64,000 nt of DNA from Candidatus Sumerlaeia bacterium. Lineage in GTDB: Bacteria > Sumerlaeota > Sumerlaeia > SLMS01 > JAHLLQ01. Location: positions 1-64,000 of the forward strand of contig JANQSL010000248.1 in assembly GCA_028284075.1 (NCBI GenBank). The letters run 5' to 3'. The position numbers were made by a program, and so were the translations under genes. Below the pieces are notes generated by a model that was given only the letters and a program-made list of their open reading frames with translations, was not told the origin of the DNA and did no database searches. Shown here one piece after another: positions 51,069 through 60,208 of the stretch (position 1 is its first letter; each line of letters opens with the position of its first letter).

Positions 51069-52151
51069 ATGAGCCGTCCACCTCATGATCTGTCCAGAAT
51101 GCGGAAAATCGTTCACTTAGTCGAGGGCAGCGCCAATCCTCGATCTGCCAAGACCTCCCGTGGCGTACTGATGTATTCTCCTCATGAGTCGATGGGGTTG
51201 ATCGATTCGACCAATGTGGGCAAAACGGCTCACCAGCTGTTTGGCTGTGGAGGGGACATTCCGACCTTTTCCAGTATCGGAGACTTTCACCGCCACGGAA
51301 TTGAGCCCGACACGATGGTCGTTGGCGTGACTCCCGTGGGCGGACGTCTGCCGGAGAGCATGCGCCGCCACGTTCTGGAGGCCCTGGAGGCAGGCATCGA
51401 CGTCTGGAGTGGAATGCACCTTTTCCTGTCAGACGACCACGAGTTCCGCGTCGCTGCGGAGCAGGGAGAGGCTTCAATCTGGGATGTGCGCAAACCACCG
51501 GAGGATCTTCCCGTGGGGCAGGGCCACATGGTTGAGTCGAAGAGCTATTCGCTGCTTATGGTCGGAACGGACTGCGCCCTCGGCAAGATGACGGCAGGTT
51601 TGGAAGTGCAGCGTGCGGCGCAGAAGTCCGGGATGACCGCGGAATTTGTCGCCACTGGCCAGACGGGTATGATGATTACAGGATGGGGGCATCCCATTGA
51701 TGCGATTCCGGGCGATTTCATGACCGGATGTGTGGAGAAGGACTGCCTGAAGGTCGATGGTCGATGCGATCTTATTGTGGTGGAAGGGCAGGGGTCGTTG
51801 ATTCATCCGGGCTACTCGGCCGTCACCTATGGTCTCCTGCACGGCGCAATGCCGGATGGAATGATTATGTGCCATCAACCGACACGCACTCGGATTTCAA
51901 ACCGCGAGCACGTCAAGATTCCAAAGATGAGCGTTCTTGCGGAGCTCTATCTTCATACTCAGTTGCACCTGAAGCCGTCAAAATTCGTCGGTGTTTGTCT
52001 CAATACATATGGCATGGACGAGCAGGACGCCCTGGACGCGGTCAAGGCCGCGGAAGATGATATGCAGGTTCCCGCCACAGACCCTTGCCGGTTTGGCTGT
52101 GAACGCCTCATCGAGTCCGTTCGTCAACACCGCTCCGTGGTTGGGAAATGA
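51069..52151 (+). CDS. DUF1611 family P-loop protein
   Basis: A 360-residue DUF1611 protein. N-terminal half is a ligand-binding Rossmann-like domain (VLMYSPHESMGLIDSTNVGK, VVGVTPVGGRLPESM); from about residue 160 a P-loop NTPase-like domain appears, with VGTDCALGKMTAGLEVQ at 165-181, then GHPIDAIPGDFMTG and VVEGQGSLIHPGYSAVT. The founding characterised member (DgcN) is a D-glutamate N-acetyltransferase; others may be amino-acid acetyltransferases or kinases. ATG 51069 follows AAGGA at 10 nt. Overlaps the HisN-like gene by 4 nt. Confidence 0.88.
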   Translation: MSRPPHDLSRMRKIVHLVEGSANPRSAKTSRGVLMYSPHESMGLIDSTNVGKTAHQLFGCGGDIPTFSSIGDFHRHGIEPDTMVVGVTPVGGRLPESMRRHVLEALEAGIDVWSGMHLFLSDDHEFRVAAEQGEASIWDVRKPPEDLPVGQGHMVESKSYSLLMVGTDCALGKMTAGLEVQRAAQKSGMTAEFVATGQTGMMITGWGHPIDAIPGDFMTGCVEKDCLKVDGRCDLIVVEGQGSLIHPGYSAVTYGLLHGAMPDGMIMCHQPTRTRISNREHVKIPKMSVLAELYLHTQLHLKPSKFVGVCLNTYGMDEQDALDAVKAAEDDMQVPATDPCRFGCERLIESVRQHRSVVGK

Positions 52152-52915
52152 GCGAGCTGGCCGACATTCGCAAGCTGGCGGAGCGCCTTGCCGAGCAGGC
52201 GGGGGAGATCACGCTGCGTTATTTCCACTCTGAGATCGAAGTGGAGCACAAGGCTGACAAGTCTCCTGTGACAATCGCGGATCGTTCGGCGGAGCGGTTT
52301 ATTCGTGATCAGATCAACACCCACTATCCCGGCGATGCCATTCACGGAGAGGAATACGGTTCGACGCCGGGTACATCCGGGCGCCGATGGATCATAGATC
52401 CCATTGATGGAACGAAGTCTTTCATCCGTGGCGTTCCTCTTTATGGAACGATGATCGGTGTGGAACAGGACGGCGAATATGTTGCTGGCGCGATGCGTTT
52501 TCCCGCAACGGGTCAGACGATTTCCGCTCATGTCGGCGGAGGTTGTGCATTGAACGGCAAGCCCTGCAATGTCTCTCAAACCGCTGTTCTTTCAGAAGCC
52601 TTCTTCACGACAACCTCTCTGGAGCATTGGGTGGAGCAGCTTGGTTCTGAATCCATTGTGAAAGTCGTTCAATCGACAAGGCTTCAACGGACCTGGGGCG
52701 ATTGCTACGGATATCTGCTTCTCGCGTGCGGCCAGGTGGATGTCATGATGGATCCCATCCTGAGCCTTCATGATTTTGCCGCTCTGGTTCCAATTGTCGT
52801 TGAAGCGGGAGGACGAGTGACGGGTCTCGATGGCGGTCCGCCACGGGATCAGGGCGGTTTGCTGGCGACGAACGGTTTGCTTCACGAAGATATGCTCGCG
52901 GTCCTCTCCCAATAG
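52148..52915 (+). CDS. Inositol-monophosphatase-family phosphatase (HisN-like)
   Basis: A 255-residue Mg-dependent phosphatase. Metal ligands are E68/E69 (GEEYG) and D84, D87 (IIDPIDGTKSFI); the second metal site is IDGTKSF and the late ILSLHDFAALVPIVVEAGG holds the third Asp. The variant WIIDPIDGTKSFIRGVPLYG is the histidinol-phosphatase/inositol-monophosphatase wording of the HisN branch. Its ATG overlaps the DUF1611 stop (ATGA), so both probably act on the same pathway. No other his gene is close, so the histidine role is not certain. Confidence 0.9.
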   Translation: MSELADIRKLAERLAEQAGEITLRYFHSEIEVEHKADKSPVTIADRSAERFIRDQINTHYPGDAIHGEEYGSTPGTSGRRWIIDPIDGTKSFIRGVPLYGTMIGVEQDGEYVAGAMRFPATGQTISAHVGGGCALNGKPCNVSQTAVLSEAFFTTTSLEHWVEQLGSESIVKVVQSTRLQRTWGDCYGYLLLACGQVDVMMDPILSLHDFAALVPIVVEAGGRVTGLDGGPPRDQGGLLATNGLLHEDMLAVLSQ

Positions 52916-53022
52916 GTTAGAAGTCCGTTTCGATTCGCCCGCGTTTCGATTTTGACTTGTCGCGGGTTCCGATGTCGGGCACCCTGCTCCGCTTAGACTA
53001 CGAGGGAGCCTCAAAATCAGTC

Positions 53023-54765
53023 ATGCGGTTTTTTGCCTTACTTCTCCTGCTGACAGCCTTGTCCGCTGCGGCAGACGCCCAAACTCAGCGCATCCGTATT
53101 ATGGCCGCCAACACAACGAGCGGCAACAACCAGTCTTACCTGGCTCCGGGTAACCGGATTTTTCAGGGCCTCAAGCCTGATATTGTATTAATCCAGGAAT
53201 TCACGATTGGCAACGGCGCCTCTCAGGACACGTCCACGACAAACAGCTGGGTCGATGACAACTTCGGGCCTGAGTTCTCATGGTACCGTGAGCCCGGAAA
53301 CGAACAAATCCCCAATGGTATCGTAAGCCGCTGGCCCATCATTGAATCAGGTGAGGTGGTGGACAATAACGTGAGTAATCGTGACCACGCCTGGGCACGC
53401 ATTGATATTCCCGGCGAGAAGGACCTCTGGGTCGCAAGCGTCCATCTGCTCACCAGCAGTTCCGGCAACCGTAACAGCCAGGCTCAGGTTCTCGTCAGTG
53501 GTCTTAATGCACTCAACATACCGGCGGATGACTATGTGGTCATTGGTGGCGACTTCAATACCGACAGCCGGTCTGAATCCGCCGCAAACACGTTTCGAAG
53601 CTATCTTGGAGTGAGCTCCGGCCAGGAATTCGAGCCGGCTGATGGAAACGGCGATGACGACACCAACGCCAACCGGAACAAGCCATACGACTGGGTCCTC
53701 GTGGACAGCGATTTGAACGCTCTGCATGATGCCGTGAGAATTGGCTCCAACACCTTTGCCGAGGGACTTGTCTTCGACAGTCGCGTCTACAGCCCCTTAT
53801 CTGATGTTTCTCCCGTTCAAAGTGGTGATAGTGGCGTCTCAAACATGCAGCACATGGCGGTTATCAAGGACTTTGTCGTGCCTTCCGGCAATCCCGACTA
53901 TACTGTTACACCCGACAATATTGCTTTTGGTTCCGTGATTTTTGACAACTCACCATTTTCGGATAACAGTCTGGGACTGACCAGTCTGTCCGGCGAAATC
54001 ACCATCACGGATTTCGACTTCAGTGGTCCCTTTGCAGGTGAGTTCAGTCTCGGCTCTCCCGCCATACCGGTGGCGACCTCCGGCACTCAAAACTTCCAGA
54101 TTTTCTGGTCGCCGGACGGCAGCCCCGGCGTGCAGCGAAACGTGACTGCCACGATCACGACTGACGCTCAACCATCGACATTTGGTGTAACAATCACCGG
54201 CACACCCAACAACCAGGGAGGAGGCGGTGGAGATGGAGACCCCATCGATGTCAGTGGCTGGAAGATTTTCGACACATCAAACTTTGAGCGTCAGGTCACG
54301 TTACCGAACGGGACAGAGATTCCCGCCAACGGGTTTCTGGTCATTGCGCGGGAAGCGACGAAGGTGGCGTTTGAATCGTCCCACGGCGTGACCCTGGGAC
54401 CGAACGTTGTTTACATCAACGGCACGGACCTTCGTGCTCAGGGTTTTCCGCTTCTTAACGGCGGACAAAGCTTTCGCGTGGAGGATGGCTTTGGCATTCA
54501 GCAGGACCCACCGTTGGGTTCCATCCCGGCCAGCTTTTCAACCGACCGCACGTATCGTCGTGTTCGTTCAAACAGCACGACTCTTGTCGAGGAGAGCGAA
54601 AGCCTTCGTGATCCCGGAATCTGGGGAGGAATCCGGGACGAAACGGGAGAGGTGATCATTACCGAAATCTCTGATTCGCCGGATTTCATGACCGAGTACA
54701 TTGAATTGTATTACGATGCGATTCCGGTCACTGAGCCGGAAGGCGACTTTTGGATGATGCGATAG
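53023..54765 (+). CDS. Secreted endonuclease/exonuclease/phosphatase-family protein with accessory domains
   Basis: A 580-residue exported protein. Signal peptide MRFFALLLLLTALSAAADAQ, which fixes the start at ATG 53023 rather than the longer frame from 52957. The EEP domain (about residues 25-290) has the family motifs RIMAANTTSGNN, LIQEFTIGN (catalytic Glu), HAWARIDIPGEKDLWVASVH, VVIGGDFNTDSRSE and a late SNMQHMAVIKDFV with His. It is followed by an ASPM-SPD-2-Hydin-like domain (VTPDNIAFGSVIFD), a Gly/Asp linker and a lamin-tail-like beta domain (IDVSGWKIFD). Likely an extracellular DNase or lipid phosphatase. Confidence 0.88.
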   Translation: MRFFALLLLLTALSAAADAQTQRIRIMAANTTSGNNQSYLAPGNRIFQGLKPDIVLIQEFTIGNGASQDTSTTNSWVDDNFGPEFSWYREPGNEQIPNGIVSRWPIIESGEVVDNNVSNRDHAWARIDIPGEKDLWVASVHLLTSSSGNRNSQAQVLVSGLNALNIPADDYVVIGGDFNTDSRSESAANTFRSYLGVSSGQEFEPADGNGDDDTNANRNKPYDWVLVDSDLNALHDAVRIGSNTFAEGLVFDSRVYSPLSDVSPVQSGDSGVSNMQHMAVIKDFVVPSGNPDYTVTPDNIAFGSVIFDNSPFSDNSLGLTSLSGEITITDFDFSGPFAGEFSLGSPAIPVATSGTQNFQIFWSPDGSPGVQRNVTATITTDAQPSTFGVTITGTPNNQGGGGGDGDPIDVSGWKIFDTSNFERQVTLPNGTEIPANGFLVIAREATKVAFESSHGVTLGPNVVYINGTDLRAQGFPLLNGGQSFRVEDGFGIQQDPPLGSIPASFSTDRTYRRVRSNSTTLVEESESLRDPGIWGGIRDETGEVIITEISDSPDFMTEYIELYYDAIPVTEPEGDFWMMR

Positions 54766-54880
54766 CATACTCCTCCGCGTGGGGGGGAACCTCATCAGCA
54801 CTTGCATCGGTGGCGGCCGGTCGCATAACCCCACGCCTCCCAGAGAGGCCTTTGCCTCCGGATTTCGACTTGAGGTTACA

Positions 54881-56015
54881 ATGGAACTTTCCGATACGGT
54901 ATCTATCCTGAACGAAATCAAAGCTTCCTGCGAGCAGACAAGGGGGTTTCTTTGACTTCGACAGCAAAAAACAACAGGTTGCCGCTCTCGAGGTGGAGTC
55001 ACAGCATCCGGAATTCTGGAGTGATCAGGAACGGGCTCAGAAGACTCTTCGCACATTAAATGATCTTCGTGCTCTCGTTGAGCCGTGGGAAAAACTGGCC
55101 TCTGAGGCGAATGAAAATCTGGAGCTTGCGCAGCTCCTGAAGGAAGAGGGGCAGGGTGATTCGGAGGACGCCCAGTCACTTGGAGAGCTTGCACAGGAGC
55201 TCAGGAAGCGCCACGAGTCCCTTGAAATTCAGGCTTTGCTGACGCATGAGACGGATCGGCTTCCATGCTTCCTGCATTTCAACTCGGGAGCCGGTGGAAC
55301 GGAGTCGCAGGACTGGACCCAGATCCTCATGCGTATGTATGTGCGTTGGGCGGAGCGCAGGGGCTACAAGGTTGAGGTTCTGGATATCGCGGAAGGTGCT
55401 GAGGCCGGCATTGCCAGTGCCCAGATTCGCATCGAGGGCTTCATGGCATACGGCTATTTGAAAGCCGAAAGTGGAGTGCATCGCCTCGTGCGCATTTCGC
55501 CTTTTGATTCGAACGCTCGTCGCCATACGTCTTTTGCATCGGTTTTTGCCTCGCCGGAAATCGACGACTCCATTGAAATCGATATTGGAGTGAAGGACAA
55601 GGATTGGCGTATCGATACCTACCGAGCCAGCGGCAAGGGAGGGCAGAAAGTTAATAAGACATCGTCCGCCGTGCGCCTGGTTCACTTTCCAACAAACACC
55701 ATCGTTCAATGCCAGAACGAGCGTTCCTTTCATCAGAATCGGGACCTTGCGTTTCAGATGCTTCGCTCAAGACTCTATGCAATTGAAATGGAGAAACGCC
55801 GCGAAGCTGCCCAGGAAGCCGAAGCGGAAAAGGCTGATGTGAACTTCGGATCTCAGATTCGAAGCTACACTCTGCAACCGTATCAGCTGGTTCGTGATGA
55901 ACGCACCGGCATCAAAAACGGGGATCCCAATGCGGTTCTTGACGGCAATCTCGATGAGTTCATTGAAGGCTACCTGAAGATGAAGTTGCATGGGGCTCAG
56001 GGAATCGGGGCTTAA
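54881..56015 (+). CDS. prfB: Peptide chain release factor 2, with programmed +1 frameshift
   Basis: RF2 recognises UGA and UAA and releases the finished peptide. Frame 1 starts at ATG 54881 and meets TGA at 54953-54955 after 24 codons; frame 2 (from 54954) continues to 56015. Joined at the slip, the product is about 377 residues, near the family's normal length. SPF codon-recognition tripeptide is at residues 206-208 (RISPFDSNARR) and GGQ at 253-255 (SGKGGQKVNKTSS). Coding exons are 54881-54952 and 54954-56015. The gene has 2 nt to the following HAD gene. Call is certain. Confidence 0.97.
54941..54956 (+). other. RF2 programmed +1 frameshift site
   Basis: AGG GGG TTT CTT TGA C: a Shine-Dalgarno-like AGGGGG at 54941-54946, three bases before the slippery CTT (54950-54952), then the in-frame stop TGA. 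Skipping T54953 restores LDFDSKKQQ in the RF2 frame. This is the standard autoregulatory arrangement. Confidence 0.96.
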
Positions 56016-56017
56016 GA

Positions 56018-56716
56018 ATGAGAGTGACGACCGCAACTTTGCCCTTCATGTGGCTTGGCCGGCCGGTAGGCGCCGTTCTGTTGGACATGGACGGCACGAT
56101 GGCCGACACGAAGCACGCTCATGCTGAAGCCTGGGAACAGTGGGCGGAGCTTCATGGCATCGGGGTTTCGAAAGAGGAGTATCTGCGGGATCTGTTCGGT
56201 CGTTCCAACGAAGACGTTTTGCCACAGCTGTTCCCCGGCAAAACACTCGCTGAAATCCGGGCTTTGGCCGCGGAGAAGGAAGAGGTTTTTCTCAAGGCCG
56301 TTCGGGATGGTCTCGTTCAGCAAGTCGATGGCCTCGATGATTTCGTCGCACGCGCCATTGCCCGGAACCTGCCGGTGGCGGTGGCCAGTTCTGCTCCGAG
56401 AAGAAACGTGGAGACGATCGTTGAAGTCTTCGGATTGGCCAGTCTGATCCCTGTTCGGCTTGGCGTCGAGGACGTGGAGCGCGCGAAGCCGGCTCCTGAT
56501 CTCTTCCAAAAAGCCTCCGGTCTGCTGGGTGTTCCGGCGGAGCAGTGTCTTGTATTTGAAGACAGCCTCCACGGCCTCGAAGCGTCCCGTGCCGCAGGAT
56601 GTCGCAGCATTGCCATTACAACGCTGCATGCGGCTGAGTGTCTCGAAGGACATGCGGATCTTGCGGTGAAGGACTTCAGGGAGCTTCTTCGCCTGCCGGA
56701 CTGGAATTCCTTTTAG
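56018..56716 (+). CDS. HAD-superfamily phosphatase, beta-phosphoglucomutase type
   Basis: A 232-residue HAD enzyme. Motif I is AVLLDMDGTMADTKHAHAE (near residue 23), motif II VAVASSAPRRNVE, motif III ERAKPAPDLFQKAS and motif IV CLVFEDSLHGLEASRAAGC; a C2 cap of four helices lies between motifs I and II (EQWAELHGIGVSKEEYL). Normal length for GPH/PGMB subgroup. Starts 2 nt after prfB and so is probably co-transcribed. Substrate unknown; small sugar or alcohol phosphates are likely. MRVTTATLPFMW precedes the core, so Met11 is an alternative start. Confidence 0.88.
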   Translation: MRVTTATLPFMWLGRPVGAVLLDMDGTMADTKHAHAEAWEQWAELHGIGVSKEEYLRDLFGRSNEDVLPQLFPGKTLAEIRALAAEKEEVFLKAVRDGLVQQVDGLDDFVARAIARNLPVAVASSAPRRNVETIVEVFGLASLIPVRLGVEDVERAKPAPDLFQKASGLLGVPAEQCLVFEDSLHGLEASRAAGCRSIAITTLHAAECLEGHADLAVKDFRELLRLPDWNSF

Positions 56717-56786
56717 CAGGGAGTGGGCTTGCCCCTCGATTTCCCGCGTTCATCGTATTTTCAGCCCATGGGAAAAGGCGGTCCTG

Positions 56787-58100
56787 ATGCGCGAAAAACT
56801 CTTTCGCGATCCCGTCCATGATCTGATTGTTCTGGATCTCGATGAACCCGCTGATCAGTTGTTGTTCCAACTGATTGATGCACAGGAGGTCCAGCGGCTT
56901 CGGCGAATCCGGCAGATCGGAATGGCCCATCTGGCGTTCCATGGCGGCGAGCACAGCCGCTTTTCCCACAGCATGGGTGTCATGCACATCGCCCGCCGGT
57001 TTCTTGAGCGGCTCGACCGTGACCAGCGCATCGATCCACTCCTGCGAATTGCCGTGCAGTGCGCAGCTCTGCTGCACGATGTCGGCCACGGCCCCTTCAG
57101 CCATGTTATCGAAAAATTCTTCGAAGACCGTCACGAAGTGTGGACGAAGCGCATCATCCTCGACGAGCGTACAGAAGTTCATGCCGTGCTTGCCGCGTGC
57201 GATCCCGCACTGCCTCAACTCGTTGCGGATGTGATTGAAGGGCATGTTTCTCCGGGTTGGCCCGCATTGATTATCAGTAGTCAGCTTGATGCTGACCGTT
57301 TCGACTATTTGCTTCGTGACAGCCACATGACTGGCGTCAAATACGGTGTGTTCGACCTTGAGCGTCTGCTCATGCTCCTGCGGGTCAGCGAAACGGATGA
57401 TCGGATCGTGGTCGCGGGCAAAGGGTTGTTGCCGGTCGAAAAGTATCTTCAGTCCCGCTATCAGATGTATCGCCAGGTGTACTTTCACAAGACCGTTACG
57501 GCGGCCGAAGCCATGTTGATGGCCGTTCTTCAGCGTGCCTCCGACCTCGCCAGGGACGGAGGTGCCGTTCCTGGCGTGGACATGCCCTCTCCCTTTGCGC
57601 GAGTCCTGGCGGGGCGTCGGGACCTGAACGTCACCGACTACCTTCAGTTGGACGACTCCGTCGTGCTCGGAGCATTGAACGCCTGGACGCGGTGTGAGGA
57701 TGAAGTCCTTTGCGACATGGCCTCGCGGCTTCTCAACCGTCGGCTTTTCAAGAGCTGGGAGGTTGCCGACTTTGACGAACACGATCTGGAAATCAGCATG
57801 CGGATTGAGTCCGCGGAAACCCTTGTTCGCGATACCGGTTTGGACCCCCGTTACTATTTGCTCTACAGCAAAAGTGAGGACACGCCCTATCGCCCCTACA
57901 ACCCGCGGTCGGACCGCGCGGGTGGAACGATCTGGATCGAAAGTCCGGCAGGTTCCGGTGCACTTGTTGACGTCAAGGATGCCTCCCTGACCATCAAGGC
58001 GTTCACCGAATCGCCATACACAATCTGGCGAGCGTTCTTTCCGGATGAAGTCGCCGGAAAGCGGTTGCGAGAGGCGCTTCAGGGCGCTTTCTCGGACTAA
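56787..58100 (+). CDS. HD-domain phosphohydrolase (dNTPase/SAMHD1-like, YwfO type)
   Basis: A 437-residue HD-superfamily enzyme. Start MREKLFRDPVHDLIVLD is the diagnostic N-terminus of this subgroup. HD motif: H61 (RFSHSMGVMHIAR), H97-D98 (ALLHDVGHGPFSH) and a late Asp in SSQLDADRFDYLLRD complete the metal site. VEKYLQSRYQMYRQVYFHKT is the typical helix after the site. Members hydrolyse dNTPs, but some act on other nucleotides. Cytoplasmic. No obvious operon mates beyond the HAD gene 70 nt upstream. Confidence 0.92.
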   Translation: MREKLFRDPVHDLIVLDLDEPADQLLFQLIDAQEVQRLRRIRQIGMAHLAFHGGEHSRFSHSMGVMHIARRFLERLDRDQRIDPLLRIAVQCAALLHDVGHGPFSHVIEKFFEDRHEVWTKRIILDERTEVHAVLAACDPALPQLVADVIEGHVSPGWPALIISSQLDADRFDYLLRDSHMTGVKYGVFDLERLLMLLRVSETDDRIVVAGKGLLPVEKYLQSRYQMYRQVYFHKTVTAAEAMLMAVLQRASDLARDGGAVPGVDMPSPFARVLAGRRDLNVTDYLQLDDSVVLGALNAWTRCEDEVLCDMASRLLNRRLFKSWEVADFDEHDLEISMRIESAETLVRDTGLDPRYYLLYSKSEDTPYRPYNPRSDRAGGTIWIESPAGSGALVDVKDASLTIKAFTESPYTIWRAFFPDEVAGKRLREALQGAFSD

Positions 58101-58232
58101 CAAGCGCGCCTTCAAACGGCGAAAGGCTAACAAAAAGGGGTTGTGGCCCCTCCCGATGGACTTCAAACTCCGCCCCGTAAAAGCATGAAACCCGAGGGGT
58201 GGGACCACCCCAATTCTGACGGAGGTGTTGCC

Positions 58233-58997
58233 ATGGCTGCATCGGATGCCGGCAATGCGGATATTGTTCGCGAGTTGGAACGCCTCGAAACCAAACTTGC
58301 TGAGGCGGAACGGGCCAGCGCGAGCATCAAGACGGTCTCGCGAGCACTAACGGTCATTCTCGTTATTGTGATCGTTGCACTTGTTTACATGTTGCTGAAT
58401 CCACTCGTCAGCCTTGCTCGCAATCCCGAGCCGCTGCAGAGGGAACTTGCGACGGCCCTGGAGGAGCGTATCGTTCCCCAGCTTGAAGAAGAAGGAAAGG
58501 CGTTCGCCAACGAAATCGTTCCTGAGATTCAATTGATCGCAAAGAATGTAACGGACGAGCGACGCGCGGAGATTCTTGCCACCATTGAAACCGAGTACAC
58601 TCTGCTCTTCACAAATCTTCAGGATCAGGTTTCCGAGCACCTGGTGGAATACAGTCAGGACATGGCTCAGGAACAATATGATCGATTGGTCGCTGAGTTT
58701 CCTGAAATCGAACGACTTGATTCCTACACGGATCCGTCCCGCCCCGATACGACCAAGGCAAACCTGATTATTGGCAGCCTTGATGCGGTGGCCCAGCGGC
58801 TTGCTCAAGAATTTTTCGATTCTCACTTTCAGGGCCTCGCACGACTCGAGCTGGAGTTCGATCAATTCGTGGTTCCGGATGAAGTCACTCGAATGTCGGA
58901 CAAAGAGCTGCAGGACTACGCGTCGCGGCTTGCGGTGGAGTATTTCGCCGAGCGTCTCGACAAGGCCCTCGATGAGGGCACGCTGAACGAACTCTAA
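58233..58997 (+). CDS. Single-span membrane protein of unknown function, first of a similar pair
   Basis: A 254-residue protein; start ATG 58233 has GGAGG 7 nt upstream, and the open frame before it is not used. A coiled-coil leader (IVRELERLETKLAEAER, about residues 10-28) precedes one membrane helix (TVILVIVIVALVYMLLNPLV, about 42-62). The rest is acidic and mostly helical (ALEERIVPQLEEEGKAFANE, LQDQVSEHLVEYSQDMAQEQ). Layout equals that of the next gene. No family known to me. Probably an envelope protein in a large helical array; function not inferable. Confidence 0.72.
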   Translation: MAASDAGNADIVRELERLETKLAEAERASASIKTVSRALTVILVIVIVALVYMLLNPLVSLARNPEPLQRELATALEERIVPQLEEEGKAFANEIVPEIQLIAKNVTDERRAEILATIETEYTLLFTNLQDQVSEHLVEYSQDMAQEQYDRLVAEFPEIERLDSYTDPSRPDTTKANLIIGSLDAVAQRLAQEFFDSHFQGLARLELEFDQFVVPDEVTRMSDKELQDYASRLAVEYFAERLDKALDEGTLNEL

Positions 58998-59041
58998 GTC
59001 GCAACCTTCGACCGGCAGAAATCATTCAGGAGTCGACTGGC

Positions 59042-59719
59042 ATGGCTGACGCACAATCTGTCATTCAAAGACTGGATTCGAAGATATCGGACCAGATTCA
59101 TCGATCTGAAAACGCAAAGAAGACCACGATCGGTATTTACGTGGTACTGCTTATTGTTGTGGTGGGCTATTTCACTTTTCTGATTGGGATGGTGAAGGAG
59201 TTCAGTACCCCGGAAGCCCTCTCGGAGGTGGCGGTCGGTTACGCCGTTGAGGAAATACCACAGGCCCGTGAGGAGCTTGCCAGTTATATTGTTGATAACG
59301 CCGATGACTACATGAACGACTTCATCGACAAGGGATTGGAGCAGATCCCGAGGATACGGGCGGAGGTACAGCGGGTGGCGGTGCGCGAAGTGGACACACA
59401 GCTCCGGCTGGCCGACCAGGCTTTGAACGATTTTCTCGACTACGCCTACGCGAACAATGGCGAGATGATTCGTCCGTATGTTCAACAGCTTGACGAAGCG
59501 GAGACAATGGAGGAAATCGAGGAGATTCTTTATACACTCATCAAGGAACCCTTTGATCACCAGCAGCTCAAGGTTGAGCTGGAAACCTATGGAATGGCTC
59601 TGCAAAACCTTGCAGATCGCCTTCAGTACCTTAGGGAAGCTGATGACCTTTCAGAAATCGAGCAACTTGAGAAGGAAGTGATCGTCGTGCTTCGCGAGAT
59701 CAGCGAGCGTTCCGGCTGA
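59042..59719 (+). CDS. Single-span membrane protein of unknown function, second of a similar pair
   Basis: A 225-residue protein with AGGAG before its ATG. Short helical leader (VIQRLDSKISDQIHR), one membrane helix at about 28-47 (IGIYVVLLIVVVGYFTFLIG) and a long, acidic helical external part (EEIPQAREELASYIVD, QIPRIRAEVQRVAVREVDTQ). Domain layout and charge match the preceding gene, suggesting ancient duplication, though identity is low. A terminator follows (59749-59781), so the two form one transcription unit. Confidence 0.72.
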   Translation: MADAQSVIQRLDSKISDQIHRSENAKKTTIGIYVVLLIVVVGYFTFLIGMVKEFSTPEALSEVAVGYAVEEIPQAREELASYIVDNADDYMNDFIDKGLEQIPRIRAEVQRVAVREVDTQLRLADQALNDFLDYAYANNGEMIRPYVQQLDEAETMEEIEEILYTLIKEPFDHQQLKVELETYGMALQNLADRLQYLREADDLSEIEQLEKEVIVVLREISERSG

Positions 59720-59748
59720 TTATTTCTCCAACACTGATGAAAATAACG

Positions 59749-59781
59749 AACGCCGGCCAACATTCAGGGGTCGGCGTTTTT
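59749..59781 (+). terminator. Rho-independent terminator after the paired membrane genes
   Basis: AACGCCGGCC (59749-59758) pairs with GGTCGGCGTT (59769-59778) with one G-U pair, 10-nt loop, followed by TTT (59779-59781). It ends the unit of 58233-59719. Confidence 0.78.
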
Positions 59782-59821
59782 GTTGGCAGTGGAATTGCAT
59801 AACCGGATGCTTGCCGCCACT

Positions 59822-60208
59822 ATGAACCCTGACGCTCCCATCGACTACCCCTGGCAGTACCGAGAGTTTGTTCGCCTCTTCAACAGGCGCGATTATTTCG
59901 AAGCGCATGAGGTGCTGGAGGACTTGTGGGTGATGGAGGTGGGGGAGCTGAGAAACTACTACAAGGGTCTGATCATGGTGGCCGTCGCACTCTTGCACTG
60001 GCAGCGGGCGAATGCGCTGGGGGCGCTACGCCTGTATCGCGACGGGATGGCTTATCTTTCGGAGTATCCCGAAACACTGGAAGGCATCCGGCTCGAGCGG
60101 CTTCGCGATGAGCTGAATCTCTTGTTTCGGCCGCTTTGTTCCGATCCTTCCTCACCCTCGCCGGCGGTCAGCCGTCATCCCGTAATCTCAATATCTGACT
60201 CGGTTTGA
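59822..60208 (+). CDS. DUF309 domain protein
   Basis: A 128-residue protein. The core YREFVRLFNRRDYFEAHEVL followed by EDLWVMEVGELRNYYKG is the defining DUF309 motif (Phe-Asn-x3-Tyr-Phe-Glu-Ala-His-Glu, Trp). LIMVAVALLHWQRANALGAL is also typical. A longer start in the terminator tail at 59780 is unlikely; ATG 59807 or ATG 59822 are both possible and neither has a clear ribosome site. Role unknown. The 3' end overlaps the convergent rhomboid-like gene by 34 nt. Confidence 0.85.
   Translation: MNPDAPIDYPWQYREFVRLFNRRDYFEAHEVLEDLWVMEVGELRNYYKGLIMVAVALLHWQRANALGALRLYRDGMAYLSEYPETLEGIRLERLRDELNLLFRPLCSDPSSPSPAVSRHPVISISDSV

Noticed and set aside
58101-58160. Hairpin around AGGGG/CCCCT as a terminator
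   Set aside because: Stem of only 5 bp and followed by C-rich, not T-rich, sequence.
56676-58208. Long minus-strand open frame opposite the HD phosphohydrolase
   Set aside because: Antisense shadow of a gene with complete HD motifs; no recognisable domain.
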